From: Blastocrithidia nonstop
Taxonomy: Eukaryota > Euglenozoa > Kinetoplastea > Trypanosomatida > Trypanosomatidae
Assembly: GCA_028554745.1 (NCBI GenBank)
Contig: JAQOTN010000051.1
Span: 186,001-250,000, forward strand
DNA length: 64,000 nucleotides
Direction: 5' to 3'
Every line of letters starts with the position of its first letter. The first letter of the stretch is position 1. Below, piece by piece: positions 51,268-63,157 of this stretch. The position numbers and the translations under genes are program-made. The notes under the pieces were generated by a model. It searched no databases. It saw nothing but the letters and a program-made list of their open reading frames with translations, and was not told the DNA's origin.

Positions 51268-53454
51268 ATGAGTGAGGCAAGTGTCGCAAAGCCTAACGTA
51301 GATGGCCGTGAGCTTGTTACGTGTGATGAGCATCACACACGACGAATGGCCAAATTTTGCACACCTGTGCCAGTCTACAATGCAGATCATGAGATTATCA
51401 GTTATGTGTTTCATTGCAAAGAAGATCAAATGTGCTCCTCTGCTATGCAACGTGCCAAACGACAGAACGATTCGAACGTGAACGATCAGCAAAGTCAATC
51501 CCATACCGGCACTACAAAAGATAATGAGCATCATTTCCAACCTGTCATTTACAGCGGTGGTAGTTCTACGATAACAACTAAGCACACTCAACGAACCAAA
51601 CCTTTTACGAATGACTCAATCACTCTTGATAATAACGCTAATAGTAGTAGTAATCCTTCTAAAAACTCAAATACCTCAACCTACTTTTCAGTCTCCTTTA
51701 CTAAATCAACTAATGATAATAATGATGATACAAAGAGCAATGAAAATAATAGTGCAAACAAAATATAGTAGACTATTGTTATTAAAAAGAAGAATAGCAT
51801 TAGCAAATCAACAAAAATAAACAGCGGTGATACTATCGATGATGATTATCATGACGCGCAATTATCTTAGAATGATAGCTCAAGTGAACATGACTCGTCA
51901 TCAAGTGCACATACAGACAATGAAAAGAAAGAAGATCTACAATAAAATAACGTCAAGCTGCGAATGAGCAATTATGCAACAAGTGAAAAGAAAGACGTGC
52001 AGCTCCTACCTACTCCATCTCCCGTAACAGTAAAAGGCCCCATCCGGTATTATGATCTCATTCAGCGAGCCATGACTGGAAACATTAATAATATAAACAA
52101 TAACAACAGTATTGTTGGTGGTAGTAATAATAATAACAATTATTTCAACCATAACAAAGGAAGCAATCGGTACAATTGCAAACACATGTGTTGGTTGTGC
52201 GGGTTAGCCGGACATGAAAAGCCCTAGTGTCCAAATATGTTATGTAGGACATGTCACACTCCCCGGCCATCACGGCAGATGCACCACATTTGTGCTCCAA
52301 CCAAACCATCCTAATTTATCTTCCCACCAGATAATTTACCGTAGCAGTAGGAGGATGGCATGGCAGCGGTACGGTGTTTGTTTTGTGGTGAATTTGGTCA
52401 TTTTGACTGTCATGACCCACTGACGGCCATTAATACTACTGCTATTACTACTACTACCACCATTACGTCATCATCAACAGCAGCAGGAGCAACTGATAGC
52501 GGTGTTAATGGTATTGCCAATAAAGATTTGCCTTGTGCATAAAATGTAGACAAGGAACACATTTACAAGACACGTAATGAGGAGTTGAGCTGCTGCTTTT
52601 GTGGTAGACGAGGCCACACCACGTTTAACTGCAACGAGCGAGAACACGTCAATCCTGATCGGTGAATACAACGTATGCAAAGTGTTTATTATAGTAATTA
52701 TAGTAACAATAATAATAGTAATAGGAGTATGTGACGAGAATAGCGTATGCAAAATACATCATTCAATAATAATTATAATAACAGTAACACATTTGATCGT
52801 CGTATCAACAATAGTAATAGTAATAGTAATAATAATAATAATTTTGATAGTAGTAACAACAATAGTATTAATAGGTTTAATAGAACGTATTTATCAAATA
52901 GCAATTCTGACAAACCATCGACATTGGGGGTAATGCGATCATAGTGACGAGGTACAGAGCAGCGTAAACGATTTCGATCAAGCGAAGCTGACGATAATGC
53001 AAACAATCGACAGTACAATAACAACAATAATTATAATAACAACAATGAAGATGAACGAGAACACGCTCAATGACTACGACAGTTTCGCGATAACACCTCT
53101 CAACAATCGACATCGTTTCCGACTCGATAATTTTCGATTTAACGATCCCAGCAACGACGTGTTAATCAATATCACCGTAATAATTATCAAAATAACAAGA
53201 ATACTAATAATAATAGTAACTACAATCATCGAAGTGTAAATCAAAGAAATAATTACAATAATAGTTTTAGCAATAATCGCTTCATGCGACAAGACTACAC
53301 CAATCAATCAAAGTATAACATCAATAATAACAATAATAATAGTAACAATAACTATCAAAGAAGAGAGGATCAATTTCAGAATAATGCAGGTATGCACCGC
53401 CGTAGACGTGCAAAGCCACATGAGTATGACAGTGACGAAGATGACTTGTATTAA
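51268..53454 (+). CDS. CCHC zinc-knuckle RNA-binding protein
   Basis: 728 residues. Three clear CCHC knuckles: CWLCGLAGHEKPEC (from C308, with the Glu before the last Cys written TAG), CLFCGEFGHFDC (C370) and CCFCGRRGHTTFNC (C442), plus a degenerate CRTCHTP.....H element after the first. The spacing and clustering recall Air1/2-type proteins of the TRAMP polyadenylation complex and other kinetoplastid zinc-knuckle RNA binders. The rest is low complexity: Ser/Asn/Thr-rich before the knuckles, and very Asn-rich with scattered Arg, Tyr and Gln after them, ending in an acidic YDSDEDDLY. Such prion-like tails favour RNA granules (inference). Stop is TAA 53452-53454. Confidence 0.85.
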
Positions 53455-54190
53455 TCATCTCATAGATTACAACATTAATAATATGAACTGAAATAAGGGA
53501 TAAAAAATAATAATATCTTCTTCGTAGTTTTTGTTTATGTATCCTTTTCTATTACAAATTGCTGTAAATCAAAAAAATATCTACTAAACACTGTTATTTG
53601 TCAATTATTTTTCAAAAATAAAATAACTTAAAACAATAATTAATGCCTGTCAATTTTAGTAGATTAAACAAAAATGATGATGCTGTTATTTTGTGAACCT
53701 TTATTGTTAGTGTCGTGGACTTTATGTTTTACTGACAACATTTATTTTTACTGTATTAACGTGTTGGCACTTTAATTTTGCTAATTTGAAAGTAACTCAA
53801 ATTGATAATAAAAACTAAAATTTATTAATAATATTTATTTGAACATGAATATAATAATAATAAATTAACAACGCGTAAATAAATATTTGTCAAAGATTAA
53901 ATTGCATCTTATTTTATTAATAAATCAATTTATCCATAAACATAACTTTTGTTTTATCAAATGTAATAATTCATGCTCAACATACTCGTGAAATTTAGGG
54001 TTTTTTTCATACATTGACTTATTATTGTTATTTACTTCATAAATTATATAGCTATTAACACACACAATAAAATTAAAAATAATACTATCACCAAACAACT
54101 ATTAAACTATTAAATACATAAAAGTTAAATATAACAATACTTTTTTTTTAAAAAAGAACATATTTTAACACTATATATTATCATTTAACC
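53455..54190. other. Intergenic spacer
   Basis: AT-rich. No gene recognised. Confidence 0.5.
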
Positions 54191-55981
54191 ATGTCAGGTC
54201 GTCATCGTTCTGATTCTGCTGTTGGCGAGAAGGCCATCACAGAGTACGTGCAAAGCTGTGTAAACTTTACGAGCAACATCACCTTCACGGACATTGACAC
54301 CGTCAACGCTGATTATGCATTGGCGCATAACATTTTGCTGATTGGCACAGAAAGTGAATTGAAGGCCGATAATGTGCGTTCGTTGCCCTTTTACTGTCCT
54401 GTCGTCGCAGAAGCCATTCGCTGCATGGGTGAGGAAAAGAAAAGCAGTATGTGTGTTCTGGCACAGGTGCAGAAAGGCAGCGAGGTCTACTCCTGTGTAC
54501 ACATTGCATGCATCCCCAGCAAGGCCTCACGAACCAATTGTCCATATCGGCCCGATGTCATCACCGATGTGGTGAAAGAGGTCTGCAAAAACTTATGCGC
54601 CAACGCACATGAACACACCACTCAAGACGCAACTGCTGAAGCGGCCGGCAAGGAAGAAAAGGGTAAAAATTAGCCTCCACGTCGGTTGGACATCTTTGTT
54701 CGTGCTCCTGCTGGGGCTGAGGTGGCGGTGGTTAATGGTATTGCCCGTGGTGCAACACGCTCCTACAGTGCTAAGAGCGGCAATGCCGCACACGCCTACA
54801 CAAATGTAAAACTACCGCACATCAACGTCATCTTCTCCTCACGTGCACCGTTTATACATGAGTCGGTTAATGGCCGTGTAACTACCGTGTAGGATTTGCA
54901 AATATTGTGCACCTCTATTCAGCTCTGTATGCGTCTGGTTGACACACCTACCAACACGTTAGACACCATTGTCTTTGCCGAAATTGCCGAGGCCTACGCC
55001 AAACAGCTGAAGTGTGAGATTGAGGTCATTAAAGGAGAGGCACTGCGTGAGGCTGGGTATGGTGGAATCTATGGGGTAGGTCAAGGTGCACAGTACCCTC
55101 CACACCTCGTTACCTTACGCTACACCAATCCAATGGTGAAAAAGAGTGACGAAGGCGAACACGCTCATGGCGAGAAGAGTCACATTCGTAATGTGGCACT
55201 GGTCGGCAAAGGTATTGTGTACGACTGTGGTGGTCTGGCACTCAAACCAGCAGAGCATATGACCAACATGAAGACCGACATGGGCGGGGCGGCGGCGGTG
55301 TTTTGTGGGTTTATCGCCCTCGTCCGAAGTATACAGCAACACCGTAACAGCAGTGCTAATGAATGTCCATATCATAATCTACATCACATCAGTGTTACGT
55401 TGTGTTTGGCAGAGAACGCTATTGGTCCAAATGCTTTCCGCAATGATGACATTCTTGTCATGAAATCGGGCAAGACGGTGGAGGTGATGAACACCGACGC
55501 AGAAGGTCGAATTGTACTCGGCGATGGAGTCTTTCATGCCACGAATGAGCAGCCATTTGTACCCGATGTGTTGATGGACATGGCTACTTTAACCGGAGCA
55601 CAGGGCATTGCCACGGGTGAGCACCACGCTGCGATTTACGTAAACGAGTGTGATGCGGAGCACATGGTCCTGCAGGCCGGTAACCAGTGCGGGGATACCT
55701 GTTACCCGGTGCTGTACTGCCCGTAGTATCACAAGAAGCAGTATGAGAGTCCACATGCGGATATGCGTAATATCATGCTCAGCCGCACCGATGCTGGTGT
55801 CTCGTGTGGTGGTTACTTTGTGGAGTGTCACTTGTCGAAGAAATTCAAAGGTGCCTACGTGCACGTGGATTTGGCCTTCCCAAGCTCAACAAAGGCAGGT
55901 GCTACCGGCTACGGTGTAAGCCTCATTACGGAATACTTTAGAGACAACTACAGCGCCACTGAAATCTGCCATCACCATTAA
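54191..55981 (+). CDS. Leucyl aminopeptidase, M17 family
   Basis: 596 residues. Zinc/manganese aminopeptidase that removes N-terminal residues from peptides. The active-site signatures are intact: VGKGIVYDCGGLALKP (K340 and Asp), MKTDMGGAAAV and NTDAEGRIVLGDGV (from about residue 434), followed by VLMDMATLTGAQ and GAYVHVDLAF. The overall form resembles the NPEPL1-like branch of M17. Only a few reassigned codons occur: TAG at about 54671 in the hinge between the N-terminal and catalytic domains, TAG near 54891, and TAG near 55724. Standard-code annotation would break the enzyme into three. The C terminus ends in HHH before TAA 55979-55981; an alternative TAA lies two codons on. Confidence 0.93.
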
Positions 55982-57191
55982 ATGTAAGAAACGTTTCACC
56001 AAAATAAACAAATACATTTAAGTCTTTCTTGTCTCTAATTTTTTTTAAAAAATGAGGAAGTAAAACATAAGTAAAACTGTTCTTGCCGAAAAAAATATAT
56101 ATTTACAATTGTTAATTTATTCTGAAATAAGTTTATGTTGTATTTAATATAGGTTATCTTACATCGTTTTAGTTTAATTTTGTTTTTCCCCTATATAAAT
56201 ATATATTCGATAAAGTATTTATAATAACAACTATGGTGTTAAAGTAAATTAACAAAACTAACGTAGACGATTGACAAAAGACAATCAGTAAATAAACACT
56301 ATTACTGTGTAGTATTCAAGTAGATTTGTTTGTCACTGTAAAGTTTATTTATTTTTTTTTTTTGCTATGCAAGTATCCTTTAAACTTATTGCTGTAAGTA
56401 GTTTGTCAAAATGTCAAACATTATTGTTCTATGCTCGTCATCTTTAATTTTGTTTCGTGTGATATATCACTTATTTACTTACCTATAAATTAGACTGCAT
56501 ACCTTATAAACGTGTCAAGAAAAAAGAAGAATAATAATTGCAAGAAGTATAGAAAGTGAAGTTTTGTTTAAATAAATGGTTACTGCTAAATGGATTTTCG
56601 ATACGAGTTTGTCAATTCGGTTGATTGATTTTCTCTTTTTGTATGTAACTAAACATAAATATCGAACGTAAATGAAAAAATGTTTTGATAGTCATTACTA
56701 ATATTACAGTGTTGTAGCGTACACATTTCTTATTTCACCGTATTTTTTATCTGTTAATTTGTTTGCATGATCACAACACTTATATGTAAAAGTAAATATG
56801 AAACTTAATGACAGTTAAAAAAAAAAATTATTGTATAAACAATTGACAGAATTGTTAATGTTGATATTTGTTTGCAATAAATGTGCTGTAATTACGCTTT
56901 TTTTCTCGGACAAAACATGAAGGTAAAGTATGTCAATCGATGTGCGCTTTTTTTGATAGCAAACGTTCAGTAAGTGTTGTTTTAAGTGAAACCGTGCAAT
57001 ATTCAGAAAAATAACAGCTTTTAAAATTAAACAACTTCATGAATTACAGTCAAAGTAATACAAAAAGAAAGTTCTGTCGTTATTTTTTATTTAATTATAT
57101 TTGCATCCATATATTATTTAGATAAAGTAAACTCTTATATACAAAGTACAATATTTATTTAGTAAAATACACGTAATTACACTTGACAAAA
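55982..57191. other. Intergenic spacer
   Basis: About 1.2 kb, AT-rich with T runs (for example near 56351-56363). No gene recognised. Confidence 0.5.
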
Positions 57192-60100
57192 ATGGCATTA
57201 GACAATAAAGCATGTCACGTGTTGAATGCACTGCATTTACTATCATATGATGATATAAATTCAGCCTAGCATGAAAGAACGTAAAGTAGTGGTAGTAGTT
57301 TGCCGGCGCTAACGTGTTCGAGTAATGTACTAAGATGATTGTGCAGTGAACTTAGCAAAACATTGCGCCATATTCGACGTGTGCAGAACAGTCCAATCAG
57401 TGTTGCTAAGAAATATTTATCAGTGTAAGTAGCATAACGCAAAGCAAATGACCATGCAGTCAATATTATACAGGAGCGAATTGCACTGTTAACTAAAATA
57501 TGCACATTACATGGCTACAGTAGTACTAGTGTTAGTAGGTGAATGTCACAGCCTGCAATTGGCAGTTTGCCATCATAATCAATTCTCAAAACATGGTCAT
57601 TACCCATGTTAACAGCGTTTGAACGTAAACTAAATTGCACATCACTCAGTGCTGGAATGAAATTCACCAATCACATTACACATTAAATGCCTAGTAGACA
57701 GGGTGTTAAAACAGATTACTAGGTGACATAAAATCTATAGCGTAATTTGCCACCAATATTATTTGCTCATACTCTACTTTCACACTTATAGTAGAGTTGT
57801 CAGTGACTGAGTTAGATTATTCATTGCAACGACAAGGCCAATAGCTATTAAAATAAAAACAACACAACAAAGACAACGTAATTTTATAATAACTCACATA
57901 AAGTAAGGCAATAGGTCAAAATAATAACTGATGAACTAGGTAGTAACTTGTGCAAACAATTACACGAACGCGTTGTGTGTAAACTACAAGCTTGAAAAAA
58001 AGCTGGTGCGTAATTTTAGTTACATCTGTAGTAAAGTAATAACGAAAATATGGATGACAGCAATGATAGCAGTGTTACACATGACAACGAGGATAGTACT
58101 GTGTTTTTATTATCACGTTTGTGGTTTTTAGTTTTACTGAATAAGAGTCAGCAGCTTTGGCAATATCATGTAGTGAAGCACGTGGCACAATGCACAGAAG
58201 CAACAGCGTTATTATCTGTAAACTATTTGTAATATATGTTGACGGAGTGTGAAGCACATAATGAAGAATAATAATTAAAAGCAAAATGTTGTTGCCACAA
58301 GACTTTGTAAATGTTAGACAAAGATGAATAAAGTTACAAGATGCGGTGTGAGTGTGAACAGGCGTGATTTATTTTGTTACACGTATTTAGCACGTATGCA
58401 GATACGCCGTCTTGTATTTTGGTTCGACATGTATGTACACCAGTAGACAAAACACTTATTCATCCCACACTGCAAAAGTGATTATGTTTGTTAACATAAG
58501 TGGAAACTTGTAAGGCTTGCAGCATGCAAGAGTCTAATACTGTCAATTAGTAGAGTACTACATCGTTTCAAAAAAATAATAATAATAACGATATACTGTA
58601 AGGTCAACGGTAGTAGTTATAAAAATAAAAATAAATTCTATAGAGAGAAAGATCTGCTCAGTAGAATTGATCACCTTAGACTGCATTTGAGACGCAACTA
58701 TTTTTACCTTCTGTGCAAGATGTGTTTGCAGAAAATAACGATTATGATATTTGCTGCACATACAGTAACAAAGATGAAAATAAAGGTAGTGTCAAGAAAC
58801 AATTATAAGCTAAGGATGATGATAATGGCAACAGTGAATATAATAAATGATGAAATGTCAGTGAAATGAATTGCAGTGAAAGTTTGTTGAGTAATTATGG
58901 TTGTGTTTTGTCTATTGTGCTGCGTCACCCTAAACTAGTTCTGTTTCAGCTTGATCAAATTTGACAGCTAAGTCAATCACAACTAATAACGTAATAGATA
59001 GTCAAGAAAGAAAAAAGCAAATAAAATACGCAAGTTAACAAATCGTATGAATTTAAAAAAGACGTAGGATAAGACAATAACATCCGAAATTAATTTTGCT
59101 GTTTGTAGGAATGTAATGATGAGATGCAATATCGACTTTCAGTATTCTATGACACGTTTGTAGGCAGTACTTTATGCAACTGTAATATCGAGTGCTCTTT
59201 TCATGGTAATAGTAAAGGAAACATTATACGATGGTAATAAGAGGTACATAGTGTAGATAGTTTGATTAAAGATAACAATAGTAATAACAAAGTGATATGT
59301 GCTAATACTGTCAATAATAACATTGTCACATAGTCAGAGAGTAATTTAGACTCCTCTTGTGTAGTAGGCAATGACATGTATGTCAAAGACGCAAAAAGAG
59401 ATGAACAAGAGCGTCTACATTCTGCAGACAATTGTCATAGCGAAAAAAGTAAAAAAATGACGTTACATCTTGGCCTGACTGGTGTGAAGCGATAACGTGA
59501 TGTGTGCTAGACAGAAAAAATAACAAAAGAAAGTAGAACGATGTCTGGGTGCACATAACGTACATTGTCCCTTCGTTTGTAGATTACTAACAAACTCACA
59601 TAAAATAAACAAATGCCTTTTAAGAACGAAGCAAGTTTACTTACTAATCAAATAAAGGAAAGCAATAGTATTCAACAGAAGCAATAAAATAAGAAAACAC
59701 TAAGTTTGCGTGCGATATAACAATAATCATCGTTGTCGTCTGTACCATGTGCAATCACGTCATCGTACTCGCAAAAAACAGTTGAACAGCCTATAATATC
59801 TGAAAACAAAATGTAGAGACTGAACACACAAGTAAAGTGATCTAGCACAGAAATAAATGAGCAATGCTTCAGTTAATCAAAAGTGAATGACTATAAAGAA
59901 AGTTACAATGCGATATAAGCAGAGAACGCAACGGCAATCATCACAACAGCAACAATTGCATCATATCTTCTTTAGTATGTTAAACTTATTACACGTCAAT
60001 TGAATTTACAGTTAATCTAGGAAACTTACAATTATTATCGGCAGAACATTGCGTCAAAAGAGAAGAAGGAAGAGCAGTAAAAGACACAAACTGAATTAAG

Positions 60101-60809
60101 AAATTAAAGTTCACAGTAAATATCTCAGTAACAATACAATAAAACAATAAGCGATAACAAAAAAAATTAATATTCAGGTACGAAGAGTACACAGCGCAAT
60201 ATATTGTCTCTGTCAACAAATCGTAATAAAACGTTATTATTGACACTCCCACCGTTTGCTCTAATGCTCCGTAAACTGTTTAGCGTGTTAACCTCTAGTA
60301 AATATTAAATACAGGTAAAATATGTGAATGCACTAGCTGCTACATTAGGCGTATGCACAAGTTACTGAATTTGGAAAACATTAGCCTGACTTGTACAACT
60401 CACCAAAAATGCAAACGTTTGTCAATAGCAACCAGCTGATAATGCGTTAGATTAACCTGAGCCATCACTATTACTTGACAGTAACACAGTAGGTATCAAA
60501 AACGGCAACCACTACGGTGAGACAAAAAGTTGTAAATGCAATAATAACCAAAATGGGTAGCAGTCATCAAATATTATTGAATAATGTTGTCACTAATTTA
60601 TATCACATATATTATAGAAAATGATCAACTTCATACAAATGATAAAACAGGTATGACCAACACACTTAATCAAGTATTTGAATTACACACCACTTCATCA
60701 AGGTAGATTGCCCAATGTGTTATCACAAGTGTGAAACTTCTGTGATAAAGAAAACAAAGCGAAGCTGCATATATTGCGGAGTAGTATGCAATTTGCCAAC
60801 GACATATAA
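57192..60809 (+). CDS. Large unrecognised protein, heavily using reassigned codons
   Basis: About 1,205 residues in one frame with protein-like composition throughout, starting MALDNKACHVLNALHLLSYD. It is almost invisible under the standard code because TAA/TAG occur every few dozen codons. Helical, leucine-rich stretches (LSRLWFLVLLNKSQQLWQY; LRHPKLVLFQLDQIWQL) alternate with Asn/Ser/Glu-rich low complexity, and charged regions (EEYNYYRQNIASKEKKEE type) suggest coiled coil. One hydrophobic segment (NALAATLGVCTSYWIWKTLA) lies near residue 1055, but no clear domain is recognised. It could be a fast-evolving helical-repeat scaffold or a gene in decay. The end is uncertain: TAA 60807-60809 is my choice, with later TAA near 60997 possible. 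Confidence 0.6.
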
Positions 60810-61180
60810 ATATGATAGTGTAATGATCTATGAAAAACATTGTCTGCAAATTGTTTCATTACATGCGTATATATAAACTTTCTGAATAGCCTGCAAATGT
60901 GTCAGTCCAAGAATAAACTTTATATCAATATATATTATTGTCATTTATACTTACTCGATAATTATATTTCTTTTCTTTCTACTTTACTACTACTTCTGTA
61001 AATTGTTGTTTATTTATTGCTCACTTACTTATTTAGCAGTAGAGACAACAACAACAGCAACATTATCTTTCTTTAACAATTAACTCTAAAATTATTCTAA
61101 ATTTACAAAGCAAAAATATTGATCACGATAAAAGTTTATTAATAATTGTAAGCTAATATTGTTTTTCATAAACAGTAACA
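60810..61180. other. Intergenic spacer
   Basis: AT-rich. A T run followed by CATAAACAG (CAG at 61173-61175) just before the ATG at 61181 is a candidate splice acceptor. Confidence 0.5.
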
Positions 61181-63157
61181 ATGTAATCAGACAGACTACA
61201 TCGTGAGCCACTAGGTGATCGCCTACCACGTGAAATGCAAAATGATGCAACTTCGTTAAGCAGCAACTCTACAAAAGATGAGGTACATGAAGCCGTACAC
61301 ACGCTTGATACAACCGATATGCGACCTATCAATGAATTTCGCCGATCAGCTGTTCTTACTGCCGCAGCATTTGCAATGATCTGTGCATCCACTTCCTACG
61401 CATTCAACCTGTTCAGTGGAAGTTTACAAAGTAAATACTCCTTTGATTCTCGTGCCATGTCAACCATCAACAGCGTCGGAATGGTGTTTGCATATTTCTT
61501 AACACCGTATGGAATAATTTACGATTATTTTGGTCCATTGCCAATATATGTTATTGCATGTACGTTCTTTTCATTGGGAGCTTTACTGATGGGTTTGACA
61601 TTTCAAGGTGTTATTGTTGGCAGTGTAGCGAAATTTTGTGTGTACAACGCACTATTGAGTTTAGGGAGTCAGCTATTCGACTTAGCGTCTGTCGTAACAT
61701 GCATGAGCATCTTTCCTACACGTCGAGGATGGGTCATTGCTATCTTGAAGACCTTAATGGGTCTTGGTTCAGCTATTATTGGATCAATACAGCTTGGCTT
61801 TTTCATCAACTCACCTGCTAATTATTTTTACTTTCTCATAGCACTTGTTGTGGTGGTTGGCATATCAGTCATGCTAATCATCAAGCTACCATCTTATGTT
61901 TTTACAGGTTACGAAAAAAAGAAGTTAAAACCGTAAGAAAAAGCTGAGGGACTAAAACGACGTGCCGCATACTTGACGCAAGACACACCGCGATTCAAGT
62001 TTTACTTTGGCATCTCATTAATATTGATTTTGGTGATTTACCTACCAACTGCAACTGCTGTTTTGGCATTCACAAAGCTAAGCAAGAATGCACCAGCTAT
62101 ATTTGGTATTGTCACTATTGTTCTGAGTGTAATGTTTCTTTTTATGTTAATACCATTTCCAGCATTTGAGCGCATGCTGCAAGCGAGGTAAATTGCGAAT
62201 ACATTAAAGAAAGCTGAAAACACAATATAATATAATAGTAAAGCAGATATTGGGAGTTTATAACTTCCAAAGGGTGAAATCGAAACAGACATTGATTACA
62301 TTGCACCGCAGTACCAGACAACATTTATACAAAGCCTCCACACTGTAAAATTTTGATGTATTTTCTATACTCTCTTTTGTGGCCTTGGCGCTGAATTTGT
62401 TATCATATTCAACGCTCGATTTATTTATGCAGCGGTGGATGGTAAAGCTGTGGATAGTACGGTGGGTACACTCTTGACGGTGTTGAATGGAGCTGGAAGT
62501 GCACTTGGTCGAATGGCAATGTCTTTTTTTGAGGCCTACTCACAACGTCGTAAGGCGGAAGATCGTATTCCAATCACGGTTGCATTTTATGTTCCGACTT
62601 CTATCATCATTATATCTATCATCTTGTTCCTTACCCTTTCTGGCAGGTCATTGTTGATAGGCTATGCTATCGCGGCATTGGGTAATGGGTTTTGTGGAAG
62701 TATCGTTATCTTAGTGGTTAATACTATGTACGCAAAGGATGCCGCTAAACATTATAATTATGGGATAAATGCTCTTGTACCAGCTGCGATATTAATAAAC
62801 CGATTGCTGTATGGTGAGTGGTATGCTGTTCAGGCAGAAAAGTACAACCAAAAAGTATGTCTGAAAAAGTCGTGTGTAATGATGCCATTGTTGGTGATGA
62901 TAGGGCTGAATGTAACCGGGTTTTTTTCAATTACTTATGTTCATTTGTGCTACTCTCGTTTTAGTCGTGAGGTGCTTGCTGAACGACGTCGCATCAAAGA
63001 AGAAGCTCTTTTGCAGGCTCAAGCAGAGTCATCACAGCATGAAAGTAGTGATGCAAATATTACAAAGCCAATGAATTTGTCAGGAATTCAGACAAACGTG
63101 TATGTTGAAATTGACGATGACTTTGTCAATGACCGTAAAAATTCTCTAAAACAATAA
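61181..63157 (+). CDS. MFS transporter, nodulin-like
   Basis: 658 residues with about 12 hydrophobic spans. After about 60 cytosolic residues the first span begins (AVLTAAAFAMICASTSYAFNLFSGSL), the pattern of nodulin-like/Nfd4 major facilitator proteins common in trypanosomatids. TINSVGMVFAYFLTPYGIIY and the long loop between spans 6 and 7 fit. The C-terminal half begins with CIFYTLFCGLGAEFVIIFN. Substrate unknown; relatives are linked to iron or carboxylate transport, but that cannot be read from sequence. The second codon is TAA (M-E-S-D). Other reassigned codons lie mostly in the central loop. The C-terminal tail is charged. Stop is TAA 63155-63157. Confidence 0.9.

Noticed and set aside
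469-63157. Widespread pseudogenes or poor sequence quality as the reason for in-frame stops
   Set aside because: Stops fall at conserved Glu and Trp positions, frames are preserved over kilobases without indels, and intact active sites (aminopeptidase, Pus10, cytochrome b5) contain them.
469-63157. Ciliate-type code with TAA/TAG as Gln, or a ciliate genome with TAA/TAG as Glu
   Set aside because: Paralogue comparisons give Glu, not Gln. The fused capping enzyme, unidirectional intronless gene array and RGG Argonaute fit a trypanosomatid better than a peritrich ciliate.
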